A stretch of 64,000 nt of DNA from Planomonospora sp. ID82291 (GTDB lineage Bacteria; Actinomycetota; Actinomycetes; Streptosporangiales; Streptosporangiaceae). The translations under genes and the position numbers were made by a program. The DNA lies in assembly GCF_015711645.1 (NCBI RefSeq), contig NZ_JABTEX010000003.1, positions 1 through 64,000 on the forward strand, in the 5' to 3' direction. Below, piece by piece: positions 49,328-57,676 of this stretch. Position 1 is the stretch's first letter. Each line of letters starts with the position of its first letter. The notes below the pieces were generated by a model that worked only from the letters and a program-made list of their open reading frames with translations, made no database searches and was not told where the DNA came from.

Positions 49328-50074
49328 ATGTCATACGTACCGCAGTCGCCTGTCAGCCCGATACAGGCCGGCGGCGAGGAGCGGGACGGCCACCCCGGCC
49401 GTACTACCCGTCAGCGGCGGCTCGGCGGTCGCATCGCCCTCGGAGTGCTCGCGATCGCCGTCTGCGTGTTCGTGGGCCTGTCGATCCCGCGATATCTCAC
49501 CTTCGACCCGGACGTGGGCAGGCTCTCGCCGGAGGAGCACCCCCTGTTCTTCCCGGTGCTCATGACGCATGTGCTCGGCGCGACGGTGGCCATGACCGGC
49601 TGCGTCTTCCAGATGTGGCCGTGGCTGCGCCGCCGGCACCCCCGGGCGCATCGCCGCATCGGCCGGGCCTACGTCGTCGCCGGCGTGTGGCCGGCCGCGA
49701 TCGCCGCGCTCGTGATCTCGGTGGTCTGGCCGTTCGGCCCGGTCAGCGCGCTGAGCGACATCGTGCTGGCGCTGCTGTGGTTCAGCGTCACGACCTACGG
49801 CTTCGTGTACGCCCGACGGGGCCGCTACGCCGCCCATCGCCGGTGGATGGTGCGCAGCTTCACCCTGACCATCTCGATCATCTTCAACCGGCTCCTCGGC
49901 CTCCCGATCGGAATGATCCTCGCCAACCAGCTCGACACGACCTTCGGCGGTGACAGGCACGCCCTGGAGCAGGCGGTCTCGGCCAGCGTCACCTGGCTGC
50001 CGTGGACGCTCGCCTTCATCTTCGTGGAGTGGTGGCTGGACCGTGAACAACGCCGCACCGTACGGGAGATGTGA
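49328..50074 (+). CDS. DUF2306-type membrane protein
   Basis: This 248-residue protein has about six hydrophobic helices and resembles DUF2306: HVLGATVAMTGCVFQMWPWLRRRHPRAHRRIGRAY, then GFVYARRGRYAAHRRWMVRSF and FNRLLGLP. Conserved histidines in the helices suggest haem or metal binding, but the function is unknown. Relatives occur in several natural-product clusters. It starts the operon with the radical SAM and A-T genes; its stop overlaps the start of the next gene. The ATG at 49328 fits a leaderless mRNA (CATCCT 7 nt upstream); an ATG at 49280 would add 16 residues. Confidence 0.75.
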   Translation: MSYVPQSPVSPIQAGGEERDGHPGRTTRQRRLGGRIALGVLAIAVCVFVGLSIPRYLTFDPDVGRLSPEEHPLFFPVLMTHVLGATVAMTGCVFQMWPWLRRRHPRAHRRIGRAYVVAGVWPAAIAALVISVVWPFGPVSALSDIVLALLWFSVTTYGFVYARRGRYAAHRRWMVRSFTLTISIIFNRLLGLPIGMILANQLDTTFGGDRHALEQAVSASVTWLPWTLAFIFVEWWLDREQRRTVREM

Positions 50075-51699
50075 TGAACGGGCTCGACTGCGTGGTGATC
50101 GGATACAACGAAGGCGACTTCGACGACTACCGGATCATGTGCGAGCGGGCCGGCCCCGGGACGCCGGAGTTCCAGATCATGCGCTCCGAGCACCTGGTGG
50201 TCGACGGTACGGCGATGCCGTGGCTGGACGCGTTCAGCCGGATCAGGAACCGCGGCACCGGCCGCGCCGACAGGTACCACGTCGGCGAGGTGTTCAACCT
50301 GGCGGCGCTGTATCTGACCAGCTACCTGCGCAGGCGCGGGCTGCGCGCCGAACCCGTCTCGCTGTTCACCGGCGAGCGGGATCGGCTGGCCGCGCTGCTC
50401 GCGCAGCGGCCCGCCGTCGTCGCCGTCACGACCACCTTCTACGTCAACATCCTGCCGGTCGGACCGATCGTCGAGTACATCCGGCGGCTGTCGCCGACCA
50501 GTCACATCGTGGTCGGCGGCCCTCTCATCGACAACCTGTGCCGGTCGGGCGTGAACGGCGCCGTGCAGGACTTCTTCTTCGCCATGGGCGCCGACTCCTA
50601 CATTCAGGAGTCGCAGGGCGAGCACAGCCTGGCCCAGCTCTGCCACGCCGTACTCGCCGGCGGCGACCTCGCCGGCGTGGACAATCTGATCTTCTGCCCG
50701 GAAGACAGGTGGGTGCGCACCAGACGCCGCCCGGAGGCCAACGACCTCGACGAGTGCTCGATCGACTGGGCCGGCTTCGGCTCCGACCTCATCGGCCCGA
50801 CCGCGCAGCTTCGCACCGCGCGCAGTTGCGCGTTCACGTGCAGCTTCTGCGACTATCCGACACGTGCCGGCGCGCTCGCCACGGCGTCGGTGGAGACGGT
50901 GCGCAAGGAGCTTCGCGCGCTGGCCGAGCTCGGCGTCCGCAACGTGGTCTTCGTGGACGACACCTTCAACGTGCCGCCGAAGCGGTTCAAGCAGATGTGC
51001 CAGATGATGATCGACGAGGACCTCGGCCTGCGCTGGTACTCCTACTTCCGCTGCTCCAACGCCCGCGACGAGGAGTCGTTCGACCTGGCCGCCGCCAGCG
51101 GATGCGCCGGCGTCTTCCTGGGCATCGAGTCCGGCGACAGCGACGTGCTGGCCAACATGCACAAGCTCGCGCAGGACAGCCAGTACAGGACCGGCATAGC
51201 CCGGCTCAAGGAGCGCGGCGTCACCACCTTCGCCTCGATCATCGTCGGATTCCCCGGCGAGACCGAGAAGACGGTGGGCAACACCATCGACTTCCTCAAC
51301 GAGACCGCCCCCGACATGTGGCGGGCTCAAGCGTGGTGGGCCAACCCCCGCTCACCGATCTACCGGCAGAAGGAGCTGCTGGGCATCGAGGGCGAGGGCT
51401 ATGACTGGTCGCACTTCAGCATGTCCTCCTCACGGGCCGCCGACCTCACCGACGAGATGTTCGAGCGCGTGACGGAGTCGGTGTGGTTGCCGTTGTACGA
51501 CTTCGACTTCTGGTCGCTGCCCTACCTGGACGGCAAGGGCGTCAGCGTGCAGGAGCTCATGGGGCTTCTGCGGACGGGCCAGGAGCTGATGGGGGTGCGC
51601 AACCGGGGCGGTGACCCGGTACGGCTGGCCGCCCTGGAGCAGCGATTCGCCGACGGCGTGGCCGCGCTGGACGTGGCACCGGCCAAGTTCGGCTACTGA
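50074..51699 (+). CDS. Cobalamin-binding radical SAM enzyme, PhpK-like
   Basis: This 541-residue protein has an N-terminal cobalamin-binding-type domain (about 1-220; VVIGYNEGDF, VAVTTTFYVN, HIVVGGP) and a radical SAM domain with Cys252, Cys256 and Cys259 (CxxxCxxC), then FVDDTFNVP, GVFLGIESG and IVGFPGET. It resembles the PhpK-type class B methylases, which methylate unreactive carbon or phosphorus using methylcobalamin. In this cluster it may C-methylate an amino acid or the peptide. The cobalamin domain lacks a clear DxHxxG motif, as in some relatives. The ATG at 50074 overlaps the upstream stop (TGATG) and has GGGAG before it. Confidence 0.87.
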   Translation: MNGLDCVVIGYNEGDFDDYRIMCERAGPGTPEFQIMRSEHLVVDGTAMPWLDAFSRIRNRGTGRADRYHVGEVFNLAALYLTSYLRRRGLRAEPVSLFTGERDRLAALLAQRPAVVAVTTTFYVNILPVGPIVEYIRRLSPTSHIVVGGPLIDNLCRSGVNGAVQDFFFAMGADSYIQESQGEHSLAQLCHAVLAGGDLAGVDNLIFCPEDRWVRTRRRPEANDLDECSIDWAGFGSDLIGPTAQLRTARSCAFTCSFCDYPTRAGALATASVETVRKELRALAELGVRNVVFVDDTFNVPPKRFKQMCQMMIDEDLGLRWYSYFRCSNARDEESFDLAAASGCAGVFLGIESGDSDVLANMHKLAQDSQYRTGIARLKERGVTTFASIIVGFPGETEKTVGNTIDFLNETAPDMWRAQAWWANPRSPIYRQKELLGIEGEGYDWSHFSMSSSRAADLTDEMFERVTESVWLPLYDFDFWSLPYLDGKGVSVQELMGLLRTGQELMGVRNRGGDPVRLAALEQRFADGVAALDVAPAKFGY

Positions 51700-51715
51700 C
51701 GCCCGGGAGGGCCGT

Positions 51716-53587
51716 ATGACCTTGCCCGCGACCGCCGCGACCGCCGCGACCGCCGCGACCGCCGCGACCGCCGCGACCGCCGATCCGGCGGCCCGGGGCT
51801 GGCGTTCGGTGGTCAGCCGTTTCGAGGAGGTGGCGGCGGCCTGCCCGGACCGCACCGCGCTGGTCCACCGCGGCGGCGCGCTGACCTACGGCGAGCTCGC
51901 CGCACGCAGCGCCGCGGTCGCGGCCGGGCTGATCGGCCGCGGAGTCGGCGCCGAATCCCTGGTCGGACTGCTGCTTCCGCGCGGGGTCGACCTCGTGGTC
52001 GGCCTGCTCGGCGCGTTGCGCGCCGGAGGCGGCTACCTGCCGATGGACCCGGCACTGCCCATCGACCGCCTGCGCTACATGTGCGAGCGGTCCGGCACCG
52101 CGCTCGTCCTCTCGGACGCCGCCACCCGCCGCCGCGTCTCGCCCGCTCTCGGCAGGCGGGTGCTCACCGTGGACACGTGTGCTCGCACCGTGGGCGGAGC
52201 GGTGCCCGCCCGCGCCGCGATCCTGCCCGGAGACCGGGCTTACGCGATCTACACCTCGGGCTCGACCGGGCGCCCGAAGGGCGTCGAGGTCACCCACGGA
52301 TCGCTGGCCGCGCTGCTCGACGGCCTCGCCCACGTCGTCGGGCCGACGCCGGCCAGGATCGGCTGGAACGCGAGCCCGTCGTTCGACGCCTCCGTGCAGC
52401 AGTGGTCGCGCTTGTGCCGGGGCGACACCGTCGTCCTCGTGGACGACCGGGTGCGCGGCGACCCGCAGGCGCTCGCGGCGCTCATCGCCGAGAAGCGGCT
52501 GGACGAACTCGACATCACCCCGTCCCACCTGGCGCCGCTGCTCGACCATCTGCCGGAGCGCGCTGACGGCCCGCCGCTGCGGCTGCTCATCGGCGGGGAG
52601 GCCGTCACCCCCGCGCTGTGGGACCGTCTGGCGGAGCGGCGCGCGGCCGGGACCCTGGCACCGGTCAACCTGTACGGCCCGACCGAATGCACGGTCGATG
52701 CCACGTACGCGCCGATCGACCAGACCGGCGGACCGCACCTGGGCGACCCGCTGCCCGGCGTCCGGGTCCACCTGCTCGACGAGAAGCTGAGGCCGGTCGG
52801 CTCCGGCGCCGAGGGCGAGCTCTACGTGGCCGGCACGGGGGTGTCCCGGGGCTACCTCGGCGCTCCGGCGCTGACCGCGCAGCGGTTCGTCCCCGATGTG
52901 ATCGCGGGAGACGGCCGGCGCATGTACCGGACCGGCGACCGGGTGCGGATGGGCCGCGACGGACGGCTGGAGTTCCTCGGCCGCAGCGATGACCAGGTGA
53001 AGCTGCGCGGGTACCGGATCGAGCTGGGCGAGGTGGAGGCGGTGCTGAGCCGTTGCCCCGGGGTGGTCCAGGCGGTCGCCGTGATCCGCGACGACCTGCC
53101 GGGCGGCGCCGGTCTCGTCGGCTACTGCATGCTTGAGCGGGCCGGTTCGTTCGACGCGGATCTGGTACGGCGCGCCGCCGCCGCCTCCCTGCCCGAGTAC
53201 ATGGTGCCCACCGCGCTCGTCGGGCTCGACCGCTTCCCCCTCACGGTCAACGGCAAGGCGGATCGTGCGGCGCTGCCGCCGCCGGCCAGGCCGGAGGGCT
53301 CCGCATCGGCGGATGCGGCGCCGATGACCCCGACCGAGCGGCTCGTCGCCAAGGCGTGGCGCGAGGTGCTGGAGATCGAGCACGTGGGCGTGGACGACAA
53401 CTTCTTCGAGCTCGGCGGCCAGTCGCTGCTGGCGATCCGGCTGATGGCGCACCTGCGCCGCAAGGGCGTGGGGGCGATCCCGATGGTGGCCGTCTTCCAG
53501 CGGCCCGTGCTGAGCGCTCTCGCCGCCTACCTCGACGAGGTCAGCCTGACCGGCAGGTTGCACGTGCCGCCGAGGAAGTTGGAGTAG
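51716..53587 (+). CDS. Free-standing NRPS A-T didomain, glutamine-like code
   Basis: This 623-residue protein has an adenylation domain (YTSGSTGRPKG, NLYGPTECTV, RTGDRVRM, GRSDDQVKLRG, NGKADRAAL) and a carrier (FFELGGQSLLAIRL). The pocket reads DAQDLGLVDK, one residue from the common glutamine code DAQDLGVVDK, so it should load Gln or a close analogue. Residues about 5-21 are an Ala-Ala-Thr repeat encoded by a 9-bp tandem repeat (51731-51781). There is no C domain. It follows the radical SAM gene by 16 bp behind GGGAGGG. Its 3' end overlaps the convergent P450 gene by 61 bp. It is one of three free-standing loaders that could feed the two dead-A modules. Confidence 0.93.
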   Translation: MTLPATAATAATAATAATAATADPAARGWRSVVSRFEEVAAACPDRTALVHRGGALTYGELAARSAAVAAGLIGRGVGAESLVGLLLPRGVDLVVGLLGALRAGGGYLPMDPALPIDRLRYMCERSGTALVLSDAATRRRVSPALGRRVLTVDTCARTVGGAVPARAAILPGDRAYAIYTSGSTGRPKGVEVTHGSLAALLDGLAHVVGPTPARIGWNASPSFDASVQQWSRLCRGDTVVLVDDRVRGDPQALAALIAEKRLDELDITPSHLAPLLDHLPERADGPPLRLLIGGEAVTPALWDRLAERRAAGTLAPVNLYGPTECTVDATYAPIDQTGGPHLGDPLPGVRVHLLDEKLRPVGSGAEGELYVAGTGVSRGYLGAPALTAQRFVPDVIAGDGRRMYRTGDRVRMGRDGRLEFLGRSDDQVKLRGYRIELGEVEAVLSRCPGVVQAVAVIRDDLPGGAGLVGYCMLERAGSFDADLVRRAAAASLPEYMVPTALVGLDRFPLTVNGKADRAALPPPARPEGSASADAAPMTPTERLVAKAWREVLEIEHVGVDDNFFELGGQSLLAIRLMAHLRRKGVGAIPMVAVFQRPVLSALAAYLDEVSLTGRLHVPPRKLE

Positions 53588-54759
53588 ACGCGCCGGGGGT
53601 CACCCGTCACCTCGATGCCGCCGACCAGGTCACGGAGGGCGGCCAGGGTCGCTGCGAGCTGGATGCGGCCCAGCCGCGCCCCCAGGCAGAAGTGCGGCCC
53701 GTAGGCGAACGTCAGGTGCCGGTTCGGCGTGCGGTCCAGCAGGAACCGCTCGGAGCGGGCGAACTCCCGCTCGTCGAAGTTGGCCGAGGCCAGCCAGACC
53801 GTGACGATGTCACCCGCCTCGATCCGCCCACCGCCGATCTCCGCCGGCTCCACCGCGAGCCGGCCCAGATGCCGCGACGGCGTCGTCCAGCGCAGCACCT
53901 CCTCGACCGCGCTGCCCAGGCCGACCCCGCCCGCGCGCAGCGCCCGCCACTGCCCCGGATTCTCCACCAGTGCGAGGACCGCGCCGGTCATCGCCAGCCG
54001 GGTCGTCTCGTCACCGCCCAGGATGAGGCTGTAGCAGTTGAAGACGATCTCGTCGGTGCCGAGCGGCCGCCCCTTCACGCGGGCGTTGGCCAGGATGCTG
54101 ACCAGGTCGTCGGCGTCGCCTCCGCGCCGCTCCTCGGCGAGTTCGATGAAGTAGGCGAGGAGCTCGTTCTTGGAGTTCCAACCGTCGGCCGAGGTGTGGG
54201 CCGGCCCGTGCGAACTGACCGAGTTCGAGCCGAGCCGATGGATGTAGGCGCGGTCGGAGTCGGGCACGGCGAGCATGTCGCAGATCGTGGCCAGCGGTAC
54301 CCGGGCGGCCACGTCATCGCCGAAGTCGCAGTCCTCGCGCTCCAGCGCGTCCACCACGAGCTGTCGTACCTGCTCCTCGATCCGCCGGGCCAGCCGGTCG
54401 AAAACGGCCGGGGTCAGCGCGCCGGTGATGAGACGACGCACCTCGGTGTGGCGGGGACCGTCGGTCACCGCGAGCATCTTGCCCGTCGCGGAGTCGCCGC
54501 CCACGAGCAGGGTCTCCAGCACGTTGCCCGACGTCGAGGTGAAACGTTGGCCGTCGCGGAAGACGCGGACGGCGTCCGCATGCCGGGTGACGACCCAGAA
54601 ACCCGGATTGCGGTTCATCGGCGGATGCCGGTAGAGCGGGTGCTCCGACCTCAAGCGCCGCCATACCGCGGACAGGTCGCGCTCGGCGTGCACCTCGGGG
54701 GAGGTCAGGTCCAGGGTCTCCACCTGGTCCGGGTCGAGTACGGGCAGCACCTGGGACAC
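53527..54759 (-). CDS. Cytochrome P450
   Basis: This P450 has an I-helix with LGGDETTRL, the ExxR motif in VEEVLRWTT and the haem loop FAYGPHFCLGA (Cys358 when counted from the GTG at 54759). It is convergent with, and overlaps, the Gln-type A-T gene, and diverges from the Cys-type thioesterase gene at 54909, so together they form a second A-T/P450/TE set; the P450 may oxidise the carrier-bound residue. The GTG at 54759 has GGAGG upstream and follows the predicted promoter; an ATG at 54795 would place the start codon inside the -10 region. Confidence 0.92.
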   Translation of the reverse strand: MSQVLPVLDPDQVETLDLTSPEVHAERDLSAVWRRLRSEHPLYRHPPMNRNPGFWVVTRHADAVRVFRDGQRFTSTSGNVLETLLVGGDSATGKMLAVTDGPRHTEVRRLITGALTPAVFDRLARRIEEQVRQLVVDALEREDCDFGDDVAARVPLATICDMLAVPDSDRAYIHRLGSNSVSSHGPAHTSADGWNSKNELLAYFIELAEERRGGDADDLVSILANARVKGRPLGTDEIVFNCYSLILGGDETTRLAMTGAVLALVENPGQWRALRAGGVGLGSAVEEVLRWTTPSRHLGRLAVEPAEIGGGRIEAGDIVTVWLASANFDEREFARSERFLLDRTPNRHLTFAYGPHFCLGARLGRIQLAATLAALRDLVGGIEVTGDPRRVYSNFLGGTCNLPVRLTSSR

Positions 54760-54790
54760 CTCGCATCCGCCTCCGGTTCGTGTGCCCACA

Positions 54791-54878
54791 ACCATGACCC
54801 ACCCCGGTTAGCCGCCGGTTACGCCGGTTCTCTCATGCTCGCACGCGTAACCGGCGGCTAACCCCTCCCGGCTAGCGT
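54791..54878. promoter_or_regulatory. Mirror-image SARP-type operators in a divergent promoter
   Basis: A 19-bp element at 54845-54863 (CGTAACC-GGCG-GCTAACC, 11-bp period) is followed after 9 nt by TAGCGT (54873-54878) for the thioesterase gene. An exact reverse complement at 54806-54824, 20 nt away, faces the P450 gene; 9 nt beyond it lies CATGGT (54796-54791). The element and spacing match 47081-47114. Confidence 0.72.
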
Positions 54879-54908
54879 CTGCCGGCAGCCGATACTTCTG
54901 GAGGACCC

Positions 54909-55640
54909 GTGCGCCGACCATCCACGCGCTGGCTGCTGCAGGAGCCGTCGGCCGGAGGCGGTCTCCCGCTGTTCGCCTTTCCCTACGCCGGCTCCGGCGC
55001 GGCCTCGCTGCGCCGGTGGCCGGGGCGGATCGGGGAGGCCGAGGTGCATCCGGTGCAGCTCCCCGGCCGGGAGTACCGGATCAAGGAAGAGCCGTACCGC
55101 GACTTCGAGACGTTCGCCAGGGACGCGGTCGAGGCGCTCGGCCCCTACCTGGTGCGGCCGTACGCGGTCATCGGCCACTGCATGGGCGCACTGCTCGCGC
55201 ACGCCTTCACCGCCCGCGTCCGGGAGATCGGGGCGCGGCCGCCTGAGCGGCTGTTCGTGTCGGCGTCCCTGACACCCGACCGCGGCTTCTACGGCTACTA
55301 CCACCCGTGGATGTCCGACCGCCGCATCGAGCAGGAGCTGCGGCGCGTCGCCGGCGACCTCGGTGACGGCGCGATCCCGGACGAGCTGGTGGCGCTGTCG
55401 GTACGGGTGCTGCGCGGGGACGTGCGGATGTGCCTCGACCACGCGCCCCCGGCCAAGGCGATCGGCGCGCCGGTCAGCGCCATCGGCTGGGAGGACGACC
55501 TCGACGTGGGACCGGACGACCTGGCCGGGTGGCGGGAGTACGGCGAGACGCGCGTGCACGTCCTTCCCGGGGACCCGCTGAACTTCCTGGCCGCTCCCAG
55601 CGGGCTCAGGAAGGTCATCGAGGACGACCTCGAACTGTGA
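54909..55640 (+). CDS. Thioesterase-fold protein with Cys nucleophile, His lost
   Basis: This 243-residue TEII-fold protein has FPYAGSGAASLRRWP near residue 24 and the nucleophile elbow IGHCMGA with Cys91. Where TEII proteins carry their catalytic histidine (PGGHFFL) this one reads PGDPLNFL, so the usual triad is incomplete. That would favour acyl transfer or simple acyl binding over hydrolysis and fits a shuttle of the SyrC/CmaE kind between a free-standing A-T protein and a synthetase. The GTG at 54909 has GGAGGA 4 nt upstream. The A-T gene at 55691 follows in the same operon. Confidence 0.87.
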   Translation: MRRPSTRWLLQEPSAGGGLPLFAFPYAGSGAASLRRWPGRIGEAEVHPVQLPGREYRIKEEPYRDFETFARDAVEALGPYLVRPYAVIGHCMGALLAHAFTARVREIGARPPERLFVSASLTPDRGFYGYYHPWMSDRRIEQELRRVAGDLGDGAIPDELVALSVRVLRGDVRMCLDHAPPAKAIGAPVSAIGWEDDLDVGPDDLAGWREYGETRVHVLPGDPLNFLAAPSGLRKVIEDDLEL

Positions 55641-55690
55641 CCGGACCCTGCTCCGACCCGACGACCCCGTTCTGCGAAGAGGATGAGCCC

Positions 55691-57502
55691 GTGTCTGTAC
55701 CCGCGACGATCCACGACCTTCTCGCCAGGACCGTCGGCGCCCATCCGGACCTGAGCGCCGTCAGCGACCAGGAGACCAGGCTCAGCTACGCGGAGCTGGC
55801 CGACCGGGTGGACGCCGTCGCGCATGAACTGGTCAGGCTCGGCGTGCGGGCGGAGGACCGGATCGGCGTCTACGTGCCGCGTGGCGTGGGCGCCGTGGTA
55901 ACGGTGCTCGGTGTGCTGCGCGCGGGAGCGGCGTACGTGCCGATCGACGTCGGCTATCCCAAGCGGCGGCGGGAGCGGATGGTGCAGGCCGGCCGCCTGC
56001 GCCTGCTGCTCGCCGATCCCGACACGGCCCGGCGGGCGGCCGGGTCGCCCGTGGAGGTGGCGGAGCTGGACTGGCGCGTGCTCGCCCCGGCCCCCGCCCC
56101 GGCGGTCCACGTCGATCCGCGGAGCGCGGCCTGCGTCCTGTTCACCTCGGGATCGACCGGACGGCCCAAGGGCGTCGTGCTGGAGCACCGGCACATGGTC
56201 GCTTTCGCGGAGGACGCGGTTCTCCCCGCGGTGGGCCCGGGCGACCGGATGGCGCAGGCGTCGAACCTGTCCTTCGACACCTTCACCTTCGAACTGCTGC
56301 GCAGCATGGCCGGCGGTGCCGAGCTGGTGGTGATGCCCGCCTTCGCCGATCTCCTCGGCGCCGATCTGCGGCGGCAGCTGCGGCGGTACAGGATCACCGT
56401 GATGCTGGCGCCGGCCATCGCGCTCAACCACGTGGCCCGCCACGACCGCGAGGCGTTCGCCTCCCTGCGGGTGCTGTGCTCGGGTGGGGACGTGCTGCTC
56501 GCCGACACCTGCCGTGAGCTGCGGGAGGGGGGTTTCGACGGCGACCTGCTCAACCTCTACGGCCCGACCGAGGCCACCGTGGCCTGCACCGCCCAGCGGG
56601 TCCGGAATCCGCCTGAGGACTGCACCCGGGTCCCCATCGGGCACCCGACGGCCTCAGCCCGTCTGTACGTACTGGACGACCGGCTCGCGCCCGCGTCCAG
56701 CGGGGAGCTGTACGTCGGCGGTGCCGCCGTCGGCCGCGGCTACCTGGATCAGCCCGGGCACACCGCGCAGCGCTTCATCGCCGACCCGTTCGCCGCGGAC
56801 GGCAGCCGCATGTACGCCACGGGCGACCGCGTGCGGACCGGCCCCGACGGAGCCCTGGAGTACCTCGGCCGCGTCGACGACCAGGTCAAGATCTCCGGTC
56901 ACCGGGTCGAGCCCGCAGAGGTGGAACGCGCGCTCTACGAGCACCCGCAGGTGCGGGAGGCGGCCGTGGCGGCGGCGGGGGAGGACGGCGGCCTGCGCCT
57001 GGTCGCCTTCGTCATCCCGGCGGCCGACGAGTTCTCACCGGCCCGCCTGCGCGCCTTCCTCACCGAACGCCTGCCCGCCGCCTACGTCCCCGCCGAGATC
57101 GTCGCCCTGGACGCCATGCCACTGGATGCGAACGGCAAGCGCGATTGGGCGCGGCTGCGGGAGGTGGCCGAGGACCGGTCTCGGAGACGGCGCGCGTACG
57201 AACCGCCGCGCACCGCGACCGAGCGATACCTCGTCCGGCTCTGGGAGGAACTCCTTCGGGTGGAATCCATCGGCGTCCGCGACGACTTCTTCGGCTTGGG
57301 CGGTCACTCCCTCCTCGCCGCCCGCGGCCGCATGTGCATCCGCCGTGATCTGCAGACCGATCTTCCCCCCGAGGTGGTCTTCGAGAACAGCGTGGTCGAA
57401 GACCTCGCCAAGGCGATCGACCAGGTCAGATCCGATCCCGCCGGAACCGCGGATGCGGCTCGCCGCGGCGGGGCGAGGGGCCGCTCGCTCCATACGCCTT
57501 GA
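55691..57502 (+). CDS. Free-standing NRPS A-T didomain, unassigned code
   Basis: This 603-residue protein has an adenylation domain (FTSGSTGRPKG, NLYGPTEATV, ATGDRVRT, GRVDDQVKISG, NGKRDWARL) and a carrier (FFGLGGHSLLAARG). The pocket reads DTFLCGLVAK, which I cannot match to a known substrate; it is hydrophobic, so an aliphatic or unusual residue is likely. All catalytic motifs are present. It is the third free-standing loader, downstream of the Cys-type thioesterase. The C-terminal 30 residues after the carrier are Arg/Gly-rich and unstructured in appearance. The GTG at 55691 has AGAGGA upstream. This gene is the right end of the recognisable cluster. Confidence 0.92.
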   Translation: MSVPATIHDLLARTVGAHPDLSAVSDQETRLSYAELADRVDAVAHELVRLGVRAEDRIGVYVPRGVGAVVTVLGVLRAGAAYVPIDVGYPKRRRERMVQAGRLRLLLADPDTARRAAGSPVEVAELDWRVLAPAPAPAVHVDPRSAACVLFTSGSTGRPKGVVLEHRHMVAFAEDAVLPAVGPGDRMAQASNLSFDTFTFELLRSMAGGAELVVMPAFADLLGADLRRQLRRYRITVMLAPAIALNHVARHDREAFASLRVLCSGGDVLLADTCRELREGGFDGDLLNLYGPTEATVACTAQRVRNPPEDCTRVPIGHPTASARLYVLDDRLAPASSGELYVGGAAVGRGYLDQPGHTAQRFIADPFAADGSRMYATGDRVRTGPDGALEYLGRVDDQVKISGHRVEPAEVERALYEHPQVREAAVAAAGEDGGLRLVAFVIPAADEFSPARLRAFLTERLPAAYVPAEIVALDAMPLDANGKRDWARLREVAEDRSRRRRAYEPPRTATERYLVRLWEELLRVESIGVRDDFFGLGGHSLLAARGRMCIRRDLQTDLPPEVVFENSVVEDLAKAIDQVRSDPAGTADAARRGGARGRSLHTP

Positions 57503-57535
57503 CCATGCGTGCCGACGCGTGCGGCGGGGCGCGGG

Positions 57536-57676
57536 CTGTTCGGGCTGCCGGGCGGCCGGCGCCTGCTGCTCGCCCCGGCCGGTGAGCACGTATGCCGTCG
57601 TCGCGGCGCCGGCGGTGACCGCGACGGCGGCGAGCACGGCGGGAGGCATCCGGGTGCGTCGATTCTCACGTTTCAT
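57536..57676 (-). CDS. Possible truncated small membrane protein
   Basis: An ATG at 57676 overlaps the last codons of the MarR gene and begins MKRENRRTRMPPAVLAAVAV, a basic start plus one hydrophobic helix (about residues 11-31), followed by Pro/Gln/Arg-rich sequence. The frame then runs antisense into the A-T gene with no believable continuation, so the annotated end is arbitrary. It could be the surviving 5' end of a gene interrupted where the cluster joins the flank, or a chance frame. Confidence 0.3.

Noticed and set aside
54806-54863. Rho-independent terminator formed by the 19-bp inverted repeat
   Set aside because: It lies between divergent gene starts, and each arm has the SARP-box period and the right distance to a -10 box.
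57035-57676. 213-residue protein on the minus strand
   Set aside because: Only the first 45 or so residues look protein-like; the rest is antisense to the carrier domain of the A-T gene.
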